Origin: Candidatus Aalborgicola defluviihabitans
Lineage (GTDB): Bacteria; Pseudomonadota; Gammaproteobacteria; Burkholderiales; Burkholderiaceae_C
Reading direction: 5' to 3'
DNA: 64,000 nt
NCBI GenBank assembly: GCA_016705575.1
Contig: JADIXX010000001.1
Span: 496,001 to 560,000 of the forward strand
Positions 1 through 8,166 of this stretch are shown piece by piece; positions within the stretch are counted from its first letter, which is position 1; each line of letters opens with the position of its first letter. The position numbers and the translations under genes were made by a program. The notes beneath the pieces were generated by a model, which was given only the letters and a program-made list of their open reading frames with translations, did no database searches and was not told where the DNA came from.

Positions 1-1587
1 CAGGCGGCGGGTCAGGGCGGTAGCTGCGCCAAAGAGGATGCGGGCCAGTCCAGTACCCTGAATGCTATTAATTCAGGAGCTACTCATCTAGATTCGACGA
101 GGGCTACAGGCGAGAAACCCTTAACCTTTATGCCCAACCCCGCGTTGCAGGGCAAAGGCAGCCTCAAGCTACCACCGCGCGAGCGCAGCGTGATCCGCCT
201 GCCCAGCTACGAGCAGGTCAAGAGCGACCCCGTGCTCTACGCCCACGCCAGCCGCATCCTGCACCTGGAAACCAACCCCGGCAATGCCAGAGCCCTGGTG
301 CAGGCCCATGGCGAAGGCGTGACCGCGCGCGACGTCTGGATCAACCCACCGCCCATTCCACTGACCACGCCAGAGATGGACTACGTGTTTGACCTGCCGT
401 ATGCCCGCAGCCCGCACCCGGACTACGCGGACGAGAACGGCAGCCACGACCACAGCACCAAAATTCCGGCGTGGGAGATGATTCGATTCTCCATCAACAT
501 CATGCGTGGTTGTTTTGGTGGTTGCACGTTTTGCTCGATCACCGAGCACGAGGGCCGCATCATCCAAAGCCGCTCCGAAGAATCGGTGATCCGCGAGATT
601 GAAGACATTCGTGACAAGGTCAAAGGCTTTACCGGCACCATTTCCGATTTGGGTGGCCCAACGGCCAATATGTACCGCCTGGGCTGCAAGACCCCCGAGA
701 TTGAGGCCGCCTGCCGCAAGCCCAGCTGCGTCTACCCCGGCATTTGCCAGAACCTGACCACCGACCACGACCCGCTGATCAGCATCTACCGCCGGGGCCG
801 CGCGCTCAAGGGCGTCAAGAAAATTCTGATCAGCTCCGGACTGCGCTACGACCTGGCGCTGCAAAGCCCTGAATACGTCAAAGAGCTGGTGACCCACCAC
901 GTGGGCGGTTACCTGAAGATTGCGCCCGAGCACACCGAGGCTGGTCCGCTGACCAAAATGATGAAGCCGGGCATCGGCAACTACGACAAGTTCAAGACGC
1001 TGTTTGACAAGTTCACGCTGGAAGCGGGCAAGAAGCAGTTTTTGATTCCGTATTTCATTGCCGCCCACCCGGGTACCAGCGACGAAGACATGATGAACCT
1101 GGCCATCTGGCTCAAGAAGAATCGCTTTCGGGCCGACCAGGTGCAAACCTTCTACCCCAGCCCCATGGCCAGCGCTACCGCCATGTACCACAGCGGGCGC
1201 AACCCGTTGCGCAAAATTCACCGCACGGTGGAGACTGACGATGAGAATGTAGACGTGGTGCGTGGTGAAAAGCGCCGCCGTCTGCACAAGGCCTTTTTGC
1301 GTTACCACGATCCCAACAACTGGCCGCTGTTGCGCGAGGCTTTGAAGGCCATGGGCCGTGCCGACCTGATCGGCAACGGCAAGCACCACCTGATACCCAC
1401 CTACCAGCCCATTACCGGTGGCTGTTACGACAATGCGCGCAAGAAAAATTCCACCTTCCTGACGATTCCGTCCATGGTGGTGGAAAAGCCCAAACCCGGA
1501 AGCATGCTGACGCAGCATACCGGCCTGCCGCCGCGCGATACCGGCGCCAAGCGGGTGGCTACCAAACCGATTCGCAAGCCGCGTTAG
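1..1587 (+). CDS. ygiQ: YgiQ-family radical SAM protein, 5' end outside window
   Basis: The reading frame is open from base 1, so the true start lies upstream; a Met at 130 is internal. The visible 528 codons hold the radical SAM cluster motif GCFGGCTFCS (CxxxCxxC, codons about 170-180), which would bind a 4Fe-4S cluster and S-adenosylmethionine, followed by the YgiQ-type C-terminal region and a basic tail. Full family members are about 700-760 residues, so roughly the N-terminal third is missing. The substrate of YgiQ proteins is not established. A copy of the dispersed repeat (63-117) is translated within this gene just before the radical SAM part. No terminator is obvious; the next gene starts 53 bases downstream. 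Confidence 0.9.
   Translation, partial: QAAGQGGSCAKEDAGQSSTLNAINSGATHLDSTRATGEKPLTFMPNPALQGKGSLKLPPRERSVIRLPSYEQVKSDPVLYAHASRILHLETNPGNARALVQAHGEGVTARDVWINPPPIPLTTPEMDYVFDLPYARSPHPDYADENGSHDHSTKIPAWEMIRFSINIMRGCFGGCTFCSITEHEGRIIQSRSEESVIREIEDIRDKVKGFTGTISDLGGPTANMYRLGCKTPEIEAACRKPSCVYPGICQNLTTDHDPLISIYRRGRALKGVKKILISSGLRYDLALQSPEYVKELVTHHVGGYLKIAPEHTEAGPLTKMMKPGIGNYDKFKTLFDKFTLEAGKKQFLIPYFIAAHPGTSDEDMMNLAIWLKKNRFRADQVQTFYPSPMASATAMYHSGRNPLRKIHRTVETDDENVDVVRGEKRRRLHKAFLRYHDPNNWPLLREALKAMGRADLIGNGKHHLIPTYQPITGGCYDNARKKNSTFLTIPSMVVEKPKPGSMLTQHTGLPPRDTGAKRVATKPIRKPR
63..117 (+). repeat. Dispersed coding repeat, copy A (in ygiQ)
   Basis: Copy of a roughly 55-bp repeat. Diagnostic parts are GCTATTAATTCAGGAGCTAC at the left and TCGACGAGGGCTACAGGC at the right. 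It is in the same orientation as the gene and translated as S-T-R-A-T-G at its conserved core, without a stop codon. Confidence 0.75.
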
Positions 1588-1640
1588 TTTGTCTGCGGTG
1601 TGTACACTGCGGGCTCAAGGAATAGCAAGGGAGAACCTCT

Positions 1641-2081
1641 ATGCGACTGCGTCTTTGGGTCATTTTGTTCGCCATCGCTGCGCTGACAGCTTTCGTGATA
1701 TTGAATTGGCCGGTATTCATCGCGCCAACGCCGCTGAGCCTGGGGTTTGCCAGCTACGAGGCTCCGTTGGGAGTTGTCATGTTGGCTTTGGTTGTAGGCA
1801 TGTCACTGGTCTTTGCCGCCTACATGGCAGTGTGGCAAAGCACTATTTTGATGGATGCGCGCCGTCAGGCCAAAGAAATTCAAGCCCAGCGTACGCTGGC
1901 TGAACAGGAAGAGACCTCCCGGTTTTCGGAACTGCGTACCACGCTGCATTCGGAGTTTGAGCAGATGTCAAAGCGCCTGGAAACCTCCCAGTTGGCCCTG
2001 AGCCAGGAAATCCGCGACAACGTCAATTCGCTCGCCGCAATACTTGCCGAGATGGACGATCGCGCAAAGCCACATCCTTGA
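1641..2081 (+). CDS. Small membrane protein with coiled-coil tail, LapA-like
   Basis: 146 residues. Two hydrophobic segments (about residues 4-26 and 42-66) are followed by a charged, heptad-like helix (about 70-140) rich in Glu, Gln, Arg and Leu. This layout matches LapA/DUF1049-type inner-membrane proteins, which in enterobacteria help assemble lipopolysaccharide; that role here is only an analogy. A GGGAGA ribosome site lies 8 bases before the ATG. It stands alone between ygiQ and a minus-strand gene. A simple coiled-coil membrane protein of another family cannot be excluded. Confidence 0.65.
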   Translation: MRLRLWVILFAIAALTAFVILNWPVFIAPTPLSLGFASYEAPLGVVMLALVVGMSLVFAAYMAVWQSTILMDARRQAKEIQAQRTLAEQEETSRFSELRTTLHSEFEQMSKRLETSQLALSQEIRDNVNSLAAILAEMDDRAKPHP

Positions 2082-2122
2082 CGCTAAAGCTACGTTTGCC
2101 GAATCCTGCTTGTCACACGCCC

Positions 2123-2425
2123 TCAGGGTGCGTGTTTATGCACCTTGGAAAAAGGGTCGTCTGGCACGGTATCGCCCGGATGTAGGTCCGGGGGGCGGGT
2201 AGCCGCACCAAAGCTGGATGCACCAAAGCTGGATATCTGGCTGTCCTGGAACGCCACCGAATCTTCCCAGGCGGACCAATCGGCGTCCGTGTTTCCCTCT
2301 GCCACTTGTGGCAGGGGCAATGGCTCCAGTGAGCCAAAAGGTTTGGATGCTGCCGGCGTTCGTTTGGGGCGAACACTTTGTTCGACAACCGGCTTGCCAC
2401 TGGATCGCTTGAAAAAATCGAACAT
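2123..2425 (-). CDS. Small hypothetical protein
   Basis: 100 residues, start chosen because GGAGG lies 8 bases upstream of the ATG. It begins MFDFFKRSSGK, then is hydrophilic, Ser/Pro/Asp-rich and probably disordered, with no signal peptide or membrane segment. I do not recognise a family. The stop codon lies inside an imperfect inverted repeat (about 2114-2134, ACACGC...GCGTGT) that could form a hairpin between the two convergent genes; there is no long T-run, so its terminator role is uncertain. Confidence 0.55.
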   Translation of the reverse strand: MFDFFKRSSGKPVVEQSVRPKRTPAASKPFGSLEPLPLPQVAEGNTDADWSAWEDSVAFQDSQISSFGASSFGAATRPPDLHPGDTVPDDPFSKVHKHAP

Positions 2426-2506
2426 GAGGGCCTCCGCATGTGACGCCCTGCGATTCTTACCATTTTTTGCGGTGTTGTCATCCGGGTGTTTTCGGGGTGC
2501 CTGGTG

Positions 2507-3433
2507 TCACGCCGCTGCGAGGGTGTGCAGTGGAATGTCTTTATCCACTGCCAATTGCTCCAGTTGGGCGCGCGTCTGTGTCAGCAGGAAGGCGGCAATG
2601 GCTGCATGGGTTTCTGGCGCAAACATGGCCATGATGTGGGTCACCTTCAAACCCACTGCACCACCCAATGACGCGGCAAAGTGCGGCTCCAGCGCAGCCA
2701 AGGCCACACGGCCATCCTTGCAGGAGTACACGCGGTAGCCTGCGTGGCCACCACCGACGGCTGAGCCCGGTGTGGTCAGGCCCCAAACGCGGGGCATGGC
2801 CAGGTAGCCTGCAGCAACCGACAGCGCAATCTCCATCCGCACGCCCTTGCCCTTTTGCAATTGCAGCAAACGGGCTTGCAGCACGGCTTCGGATGCCATC
2901 AGCGAGCCAGCCATGTCGGCATACAGCGTCGGTGGCAGAGTCAACCCGTCGACCAGATTGTTTTCTGCCAGGTAGGTGAGGTCATGGCCTGGTTCTTCGG
3001 CCCGCGCACCGGGTGCGCCGACGATGGCGATAAGCGACAGGGCAGGGTACTGCTGGTGCAGCCGCTTCCAGTCCAGACCCAGCTTGTTCAAGGCAGAGGG
3101 GCGAAACGACGTGATCAGCACATCGGCCTTGGCCAGCTCCCGGTGCAGGGCCTTCTGGCCTTTCTCTGACTTCAGGTCTACGTTGGCAATGCGCACACCC
3201 TGGTGCAAGGTGTCGTAGGCTTTGCGGTTGTACAGGCCCATGGGGTCGCCCGACGTGCCCTTGGGCGCGGTGGGGTGGGCGGGAGGCTCCAGTTTGACGC
3301 AAGTTGCGCCCATTTGGCGGCAGCGCATCAGGGCGGCCGGGCCAGGCAAGTTGAGCGCCAGGCTTAGAACGCGCACGCCTTTCAGCGGCAGAAATGGCTT
3401 GGGCGTGGTGGTAGTGGGAGTCTTGGTGGCCAT
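2507..3433 (-). CDS. CaiB/BaiF family III CoA-transferase or racemase-like protein
   Basis: 308 residues from the ATG at 3433; a longer in-frame extension to 3646 is open but not protein-like. The N-terminal part (LKGVRVLSLALNLPGPAALM) has the Rossmann start of the family, and EEPGHDLTYLAENN matches the GHD-Y-A motif around the catalytic Asp of alpha-methylacyl-CoA racemases, so an acyl-CoA racemase is as likely as a CoA-transferase. It is somewhat shorter than the usual 360-400 residues. It is divergent from the exonuclease gene. The natural acyl group cannot be told from sequence. Confidence 0.8.
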   Translation of the reverse strand: MATKTPTTTTPKPFLPLKGVRVLSLALNLPGPAALMRCRQMGATCVKLEPPAHPTAPKGTSGDPMGLYNRKAYDTLHQGVRIANVDLKSEKGQKALHRELAKADVLITSFRPSALNKLGLDWKRLHQQYPALSLIAIVGAPGARAEEPGHDLTYLAENNLVDGLTLPPTLYADMAGSLMASEAVLQARLLQLQKGKGVRMEIALSVAAGYLAMPRVWGLTTPGSAVGGGHAGYRVYSCKDGRVALAALEPHFAASLGGAVGLKVTHIMAMFAPETHAAIAAFLLTQTRAQLEQLAVDKDIPLHTLAAA

Positions 3434-3669
3434 GGGTGTGCAGAGTGTGGGGGTTGCCCATGATAATGGCTGTCCTTTCGCTAGCAGCGGGTAGCCCTTT
3501 GACCAATAACCAACTTGATTTTGCCTTTGTCGCCGAGCTTCCCGTTCTGCCAGTTCCACCGAAGCGTGCCCGTCGCAGTACGCGCTTGTCGCCGGCCTCC
3601 CAGGCCTCGGCCCAGCCGGCCAACCCTGTGCCCCTTGGCGTGCCACCCAATCCGTCCGGTATAGAAGCC

Positions 3670-4557
3670 ATGGCCGTTACATTGGAGTCACATCCCGACT
3701 ACCGCGTGATTCGCCGACTCAAGCCCCGCTTGGAATGGCCAGCGGCGGGCGAGCAGGGCGTGTGCCGCGTGGTGGTGCTGGATACCGAGACCACCGGGCT
3801 GGACCAGTCCAGGGACAAGATCATGGAGCTGGCCCTACTGCGCGTCGATGTGGATCTGGCCAGCGGCCTGCCCGTGGGTGCGGTGCAGGTTTACGATGGC
3901 CTGGAAGACCCCGGTATGCCCATCCCGCGCGAGGTGCAGGAGATCACCGGCATCACCCCCGCCATGGTGCAGGGACAACGTCTGGACGAGGTCCGCATTG
4001 CCGAATTGTTAGCCGGCGCAGACTTGGTCATTGCCCACAATGCCGGTTTTGACCGCCCGTTTGCCGAGGCGCGTCTGGATCAATTTCGCCACCTGGCATG
4101 GGCTTGCTCATTTGCTGACATTCCCTGGAAGGCGCAAGGGCGCCGATCCGCCAAGCTGGAAAGCCTGGCGCAGGAACTTGGCTGGTTCTATGACGCCCAC
4201 CGTGCCGAAATGGATTGCCATGCGTTACTGGCCGTGCTGGCCCACGATCTACCGGTTTTGCCCCATACGGGCCTTGCGCATCTGGTGGAACAGGCCGCCA
4301 AGCCCAGCTACCGCGTAATGGCAAGCAACGCCCCCTTTGACGCCAAAGACCTGCTCAAGGCCCGCGGCTACCGTTGGAACGCCGAGCAAAAAGTGTGGTC
4401 CACCCGTGTGGGTGACAGCAAGGCCCTGCAGGCAGAATTTGACTGGCTCAAGGAGCACGCCTACCGCCAGCGATCTGCCGTGGTGCAGTTTGAAAAGCAC
4501 GATGCCTTGGCGCGCTACTCCGGGCGGCCGGGCGAGATGCTGAACCACCAGTTATAG
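3670..4557 (+). CDS. DEDDh 3'-5' exonuclease (DnaQ/epsilon-like)
   Basis: 295 residues from the ATG at 3670. The three exonuclease motifs are visible: VVVLDTETTGLD (ExoI, Asp and Glu), IAHNAGFDRPF (ExoII) and HRAEMDCHALL (ExoIII with His and Asp). These residues bind two metal ions for 3'-5' hydrolysis of DNA or RNA. A C-terminal region (about 200-295, YRVMASNAPFDAKDLLKARG...) is an extra domain seen in some stand-alone DnaQ-like proteins. An earlier in-frame start near 3460 has a possible GGGGG site but would add a Pro/Arg-rich leader and leave only 27 bases to the divergent gene, so the shorter form is preferred. Confidence 0.75.
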   Translation: MAVTLESHPDYRVIRRLKPRLEWPAAGEQGVCRVVVLDTETTGLDQSRDKIMELALLRVDVDLASGLPVGAVQVYDGLEDPGMPIPREVQEITGITPAMVQGQRLDEVRIAELLAGADLVIAHNAGFDRPFAEARLDQFRHLAWACSFADIPWKAQGRRSAKLESLAQELGWFYDAHRAEMDCHALLAVLAHDLPVLPHTGLAHLVEQAAKPSYRVMASNAPFDAKDLLKARGYRWNAEQKVWSTRVGDSKALQAEFDWLKEHAYRQRSAVVQFEKHDALARYSGRPGEMLNHQL

Positions 4558-4566
4558 AAGCCCACT

Positions 4567-5050
4567 GTGTCCATACGTACTTTGACATTGGCCAGCATCC
4601 AGGTCGCTCAGGCTCGCAAGGTCATGATCAGTGGGCGTGTCATCCTGACGGCCATCCACAAAACCGACGTGCAAGGTGCCGTGGTGGTCAAGCCCTTGGG
4701 CCTGGAAGGCGACGAGCAGGCCGACCCGTCCGTTCACGGCGGGCTGGACAAGGCCGTCTGCGCCTATCCCAGCGAGCACTACGCCTTCTGGCGCCAGCAG
4801 CGCGAGCAGGCCGGCGTGGCCGGCATCGACGACGCGCTACTACATGGCTCCATCGGCGAGAACCTGACTCTGCAGGGACTGCTGGAGACTGATGTGTGGG
4901 TGGGCGACGTGCTGCGCTTTCCCCACTGCACACTGCGTGCCACCCAACCGCGCGAGCCCTGCTATAAATTCAATGCCGCCAGGGGCGCGGCAACTGAACA
5001 TTGCGCAGCGGTTTCGGGACAAAATATTCAAGCACCGGCTGCTGGCGTGA
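4567..5050 (+). pseudogene. MOSC-domain protein gene with out-of-frame internal deletion
   Basis: Starting at GTG 4567, the frame encodes a clear YiiM-like MOSC N-terminus: GLEGDEQADPSVHGGLDKAV, GSIGENLTL, DVWVGDVLRF and TQPREPCYKFNA. Immediately after this (about 4973) the expected remaining part of the domain is absent. The original frame continues with unrelated residues to a stop at 5076, while the +1 frame carries PPGARQLNIAQRF and ends at 5050, resembling the C-terminal tail of such proteins. The simplest reading is loss of some tens of codons that also shifted the frame. MOSC proteins handle molybdenum-cofactor-bound sulfur; this copy retains the Cys of REPC but probably does not fold. 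Confidence 0.6.
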
Positions 5051-5056
5051 GCGCAG

Positions 5057-5851
5057 TCAGCCCATTGCTTGGATGATTTCGGGCCTGCCTATTTCGACCG
5101 CTACGGCCAACGCGGTCTTGCCCTCCAGGCTGGTGTCCTTGGTTACACCCCGCCCGGCAATGAACAGCGCTACGGCCAACTGGTCGCTGCGGCGGATGGC
5201 GGCGAAGAATTGACCCTGATCAAAATATTGCAATCCCATGGCGGTAAGTTGTTGGCGGGCCTCCATCTCAGGCCCATGCGTCAGTGTGCTGGCTGCCGGC
5301 AGGCTGGGCGCCGTTGGTGCGGGATCTGCGGCGAAGCCCTTGCGCTGCAGATTGCGGTTGGCATCCAGCAGCATCTCGATGCGGGCAAACACTTCGAACC
5401 GTGAAAACGGTTTCTTCATGAAATCGTCGGCACCGATCTTGTTGGCGTAGAACTGCTCGGTTGCGTGCTCGTTGCCGCTGATCATGATGACGGGAATGTG
5501 GTGGGTAGCTGGATCTTTGCGGATCACGCGCAGCGCCCCGAAACCGTTCATGCCTGGCAGCACGATATCCAAAAAGATCACGTCGGGCTTGGCTTCGGCC
5601 AGCATGGCCAGACCGGACTCTGCGTCGCCTGCGTCGCGTGTGATGTAGCCGGCCGAGCGCAGAATCTTGCGCAGAACGGCAACTACGGTAGGCGAGTCGT
5701 CGATGATGAGCGCGATAGCGCCGTGGCGCGCGTTTTTGCGTTTGCGGTTACGCCGCTCAATGGCGGCCTGTACCGGCGATGCTGCAGCGCTTGGGGTCGG
5801 ACTGCCGGGGTCTTTTTTGGGAAGAATTTTGAAACGGTCAAAAAAGCTCAT
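5057..5851 (-). CDS. Response regulator with C-terminal ankyrin-like tail
   Basis: 264 residues, start at MSFFDRFKILPKK with AAGG upstream. After a basic linker, a receiver domain runs from about residue 45 to 165: IALIIDDSPTVV (acidic pair), VIFLDIVLPGMNG (phospho-accepting Asp), MISGN (Thr/Ser switch) and FMKKPFSR (conserved Lys). Instead of a DNA-binding domain it carries a linker and a C-terminal part ending RGVTKDTSLEGKTALAVAVEIGRPEII, which looks like ankyrin-type helical repeats. It therefore probably signals by protein contact. No histidine kinase is adjacent. Its 3' end overlaps the alternative end of the decayed MOSC gene. Confidence 0.8.
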   Translation of the reverse strand: MSFFDRFKILPKKDPGSPTPSAAASPVQAAIERRNRKRKNARHGAIALIIDDSPTVVAVLRKILRSAGYITRDAGDAESGLAMLAEAKPDVIFLDIVLPGMNGFGALRVIRKDPATHHIPVIMISGNEHATEQFYANKIGADDFMKKPFSRFEVFARIEMLLDANRNLQRKGFAADPAPTAPSLPAASTLTHGPEMEARQQLTAMGLQYFDQGQFFAAIRRSDQLAVALFIAGRGVTKDTSLEGKTALAVAVEIGRPEIIQAMG

Positions 5852-5929
5852 GGCATTGCCTTGGAAAATGGGAGCGGCTTCACAGGGATAGCAAGCATTT
5901 TTGCATGGGTTGCTGTTGTGCAACCGGCT

Positions 5930-7948
5930 TCAGTGCCCAAATTCTTGCTTGGGACGTGTCTTCTGGAAAACCATGGGGATGCCTGCTTGCTCAGCAGCCT
6001 TTTCCTTTTTGGCCTGGTTCAGTACCGATGTTTTGATCTTGCCCACCACATGCATCTCGCAGGGCTTGCAGTCAAAGCGCAGGGTGAGTTTCTCCTTGCC
6101 GTTGATGAGTTGTAAGGGCTCGGCCTTGACCTGACCTTGCACGCCCACCACGCCTTTGGCCTGCTTGGGGCACAAACTCAAAGAGAAGCGCACGCAGTGC
6201 TTGGTAATCATCAGGCTGACCTCGCCCAACTCTTCATTGGCCTCATACGCGGTTTCGATCAGTTTGACGCCGTGGCGGGTGTAAAAGGCTTGGGCGGCCT
6301 GGTTGTGCACGTTGGCCAGGTAGCTCAGGGTGTCTTGCGGGTAGGGCACGGGTGGCTGTACAGGCGTGGCGCGTGGCAGGCGCTGCCAGGCGTGCGAACG
6401 TGCGGCTTCGAGTGCTTCAATAGCCTCACGGCGCACGACATTTAAAAAAGATGCTGGTAAAAATAGGCCACTAGCCCTCGTCGTATCTGCTTCAAGCGCT
6501 ATAAAAATAGTAGTACCCAGTTTGTTGATCTGGTTGCTGTTGGCTGCGTCGGCTGCTGCTGCATCTTTGGCGCGTTCGTGGGGCAGTGCGATCTGCGCTG
6601 TGCCCACATAGCCATCTTCGTCGGTATAGGTCAAAGCAATGCCGTGCGCTGTTTGTGACAGTGTTGCCCAGGCCCCTATACGCCGGTTGCTGGATCTTTT
6701 GTCCAGCACACGTACCCAGTCCACATCGCGGTTGCGGTTGACTTCCAGGCCCTTGCGCAGGTCTTTCAGCCCCGCCACGGCGTCTTTCGGGAACACGCGC
6801 CAGCGGCCCTTGGATGCGTTCACCACTTCGGCACGGTTGATGGCCATCCCCACTAGCTCTTTTTGCAGGTCGTAGTAGCACAGGCCGTCGCCGTTGTGCA
6901 GTGCCATGGCCGTGTCGCTGAGTTCCAGCTCCACCCAGTTGGGCCCGACCTGGGTCACGTAGCCGATAGGTTGGCCGGGGTTCTTGGGGCTGTCAAAGGC
7001 GCCAATGTCCATCTGGCGGCCCTGCACAAAGTAGTCGGTGAACTCGCGGTTGAAGTTCTGGTTGGGGTCGGGCGTGAAGCTAAAGGTGGTGCGCCCGCTG
7101 CTGGCACGGCCAAAGGGCTGGTCGGAACCTTCGCGTGCTTCGATCAGTTCGTCCAGCAGCTTGCGGTAATGGGCGGTGATGTTTTTCACATAGCCCATGT
7201 CTTTGTAGCGACCTTCGATCTTGAAGCTGCGAATGCCTGCATCCACCAGGGCCGCAATGTTGGCGCTCTGGTTGTTGTCTTTCATGGACAGCACGTGCTT
7301 GTCGTGGGCGACAAAGCCGCCCGCTGCGTCCACTACCTGGTAGGGCAGGCGGCAGGCCTGGCTGCATTCGCCCCGGTTGGCGCTGCGTCCAGTGTGGGCG
7401 TGGCTGATGTAGCACTGCCCGCTGTAGGCCACGCACAGGGCGCCGTGCACAAAAAACTCCAGCGTGCAGTGGTCGGGATCGATCACCGCGCGGATGGCGG
7501 CAATCTGGGGCAGCGTGAGTTCGCGCGCCAGCACGATCTGCGACAGGCCCACGTCTTGCAGAAAGCGGGCTTTTTCGGGTGTGCGAATGTCAGTCTGGGT
7601 GCTGGCGTGCAGCTGGATGGGCGGCAAGTCCAGCTCCAGAAGACCCATGTCCTGGATGATGAGGGCGTCCACCCCCGCGTCATACAACTGCCAGGCCAGC
7701 TTGCGCGCGCCTTCCAGCTCATCATCCCGCAAAATCGTATTCAGGGTGACGAAGATGCGGCTGTTGAAGCGGTGGGCATGGCGGGCCAGGCGTGCAATGT
7801 CGGACACGCTGTTGTCGGCGCTGGAGCGTGCGCCAAACGACGGGCCACCAATGTAGACGGCATCGGCCCCGTGGTTGACGGCTTCTATGCCAATGTCGGC
7901 ATCGCGTGCCGGGGCCAGGAGTTCAAGCTGAAAGTCGGGGAGGGACAT
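5930..7948 (-). CDS. rlhA: U32-family peptidase-like 23S rRNA C2501 hydroxylase
   Basis: 672 residues from MSLPDFQLELLAPARD (a slightly longer start at 7984 is possible). Characteristic stretches are ADAVYIGGPSFGAR, IQDMGLLELDLPPIQLHAST, HGALCVAYSGQCYISH, RGECSQACRLPY and MKDNNQSANI, with cysteines typical of U32 proteins that carry an iron-sulfur cluster, plus the DUF3656 middle and a C-terminal CPKQAKG / FDCKPCEMHV region. From memory, E. coli RlhA (YdcP) matches along its whole length, so hydroxylation of 23S rRNA C2501 is the expected role. A dispersed repeat copy (6459-6513) is translated within the poorly conserved stretch before FLPASFLNVVRREA. Confidence 0.88.
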   Translation of the reverse strand: MSLPDFQLELLAPARDADIGIEAVNHGADAVYIGGPSFGARSSADNSVSDIARLARHAHRFNSRIFVTLNTILRDDELEGARKLAWQLYDAGVDALIIQDMGLLELDLPPIQLHASTQTDIRTPEKARFLQDVGLSQIVLARELTLPQIAAIRAVIDPDHCTLEFFVHGALCVAYSGQCYISHAHTGRSANRGECSQACRLPYQVVDAAGGFVAHDKHVLSMKDNNQSANIAALVDAGIRSFKIEGRYKDMGYVKNITAHYRKLLDELIEAREGSDQPFGRASSGRTTFSFTPDPNQNFNREFTDYFVQGRQMDIGAFDSPKNPGQPIGYVTQVGPNWVELELSDTAMALHNGDGLCYYDLQKELVGMAINRAEVVNASKGRWRVFPKDAVAGLKDLRKGLEVNRNRDVDWVRVLDKRSSNRRIGAWATLSQTAHGIALTYTDEDGYVGTAQIALPHERAKDAAAADAANSNQINKLGTTIFIALEADTTRASGLFLPASFLNVVRREAIEALEAARSHAWQRLPRATPVQPPVPYPQDTLSYLANVHNQAAQAFYTRHGVKLIETAYEANEELGEVSLMITKHCVRFSLSLCPKQAKGVVGVQGQVKAEPLQLINGKEKLTLRFDCKPCEMHVVGKIKTSVLNQAKKEKAAEQAGIPMVFQKTRPKQEFGH
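6459..6513 (-). repeat. Dispersed coding repeat, copy B (in rlhA)
   Basis: On the minus strand it reads ACTACTATTTTTATAGCGCT, then GATACGACGAGGGCTAGTGG and CC. Sense orientation relative to rlhA, translated TTIFIALEADTTRASGLF with no stop. It uses the same reading register at the core (ACG-AGG-GCT) as copies A, G and H. Confidence 0.8.
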
Positions 7949-8166
7949 GGCGCGATTATCCCAGTTGTGTTCGGCGCACTTCAAGTTATTGGCTCGCCTT
8001 CGGAATCCTTTCGGATTTGGAAGTGGCTGTAGCGCAGCTACGCACGTTGGGGCGGTCTAAAAAGGGCGGGGTGGTCTGCTGATTGCAGATTGCTAACGGT
8101 CGCCCGAAAAATGTTGACGCGTGAAATGTGCCCAACGCGGTATTGCGAGTCTGCCAAACAGGCAAC

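Noticed and set aside
169..1518. 449-codon open frame antisense to ygiQ
   Set aside because: Mirror of a well conserved gene in a GC-rich genome; composition unlike a protein and no ribosome site.
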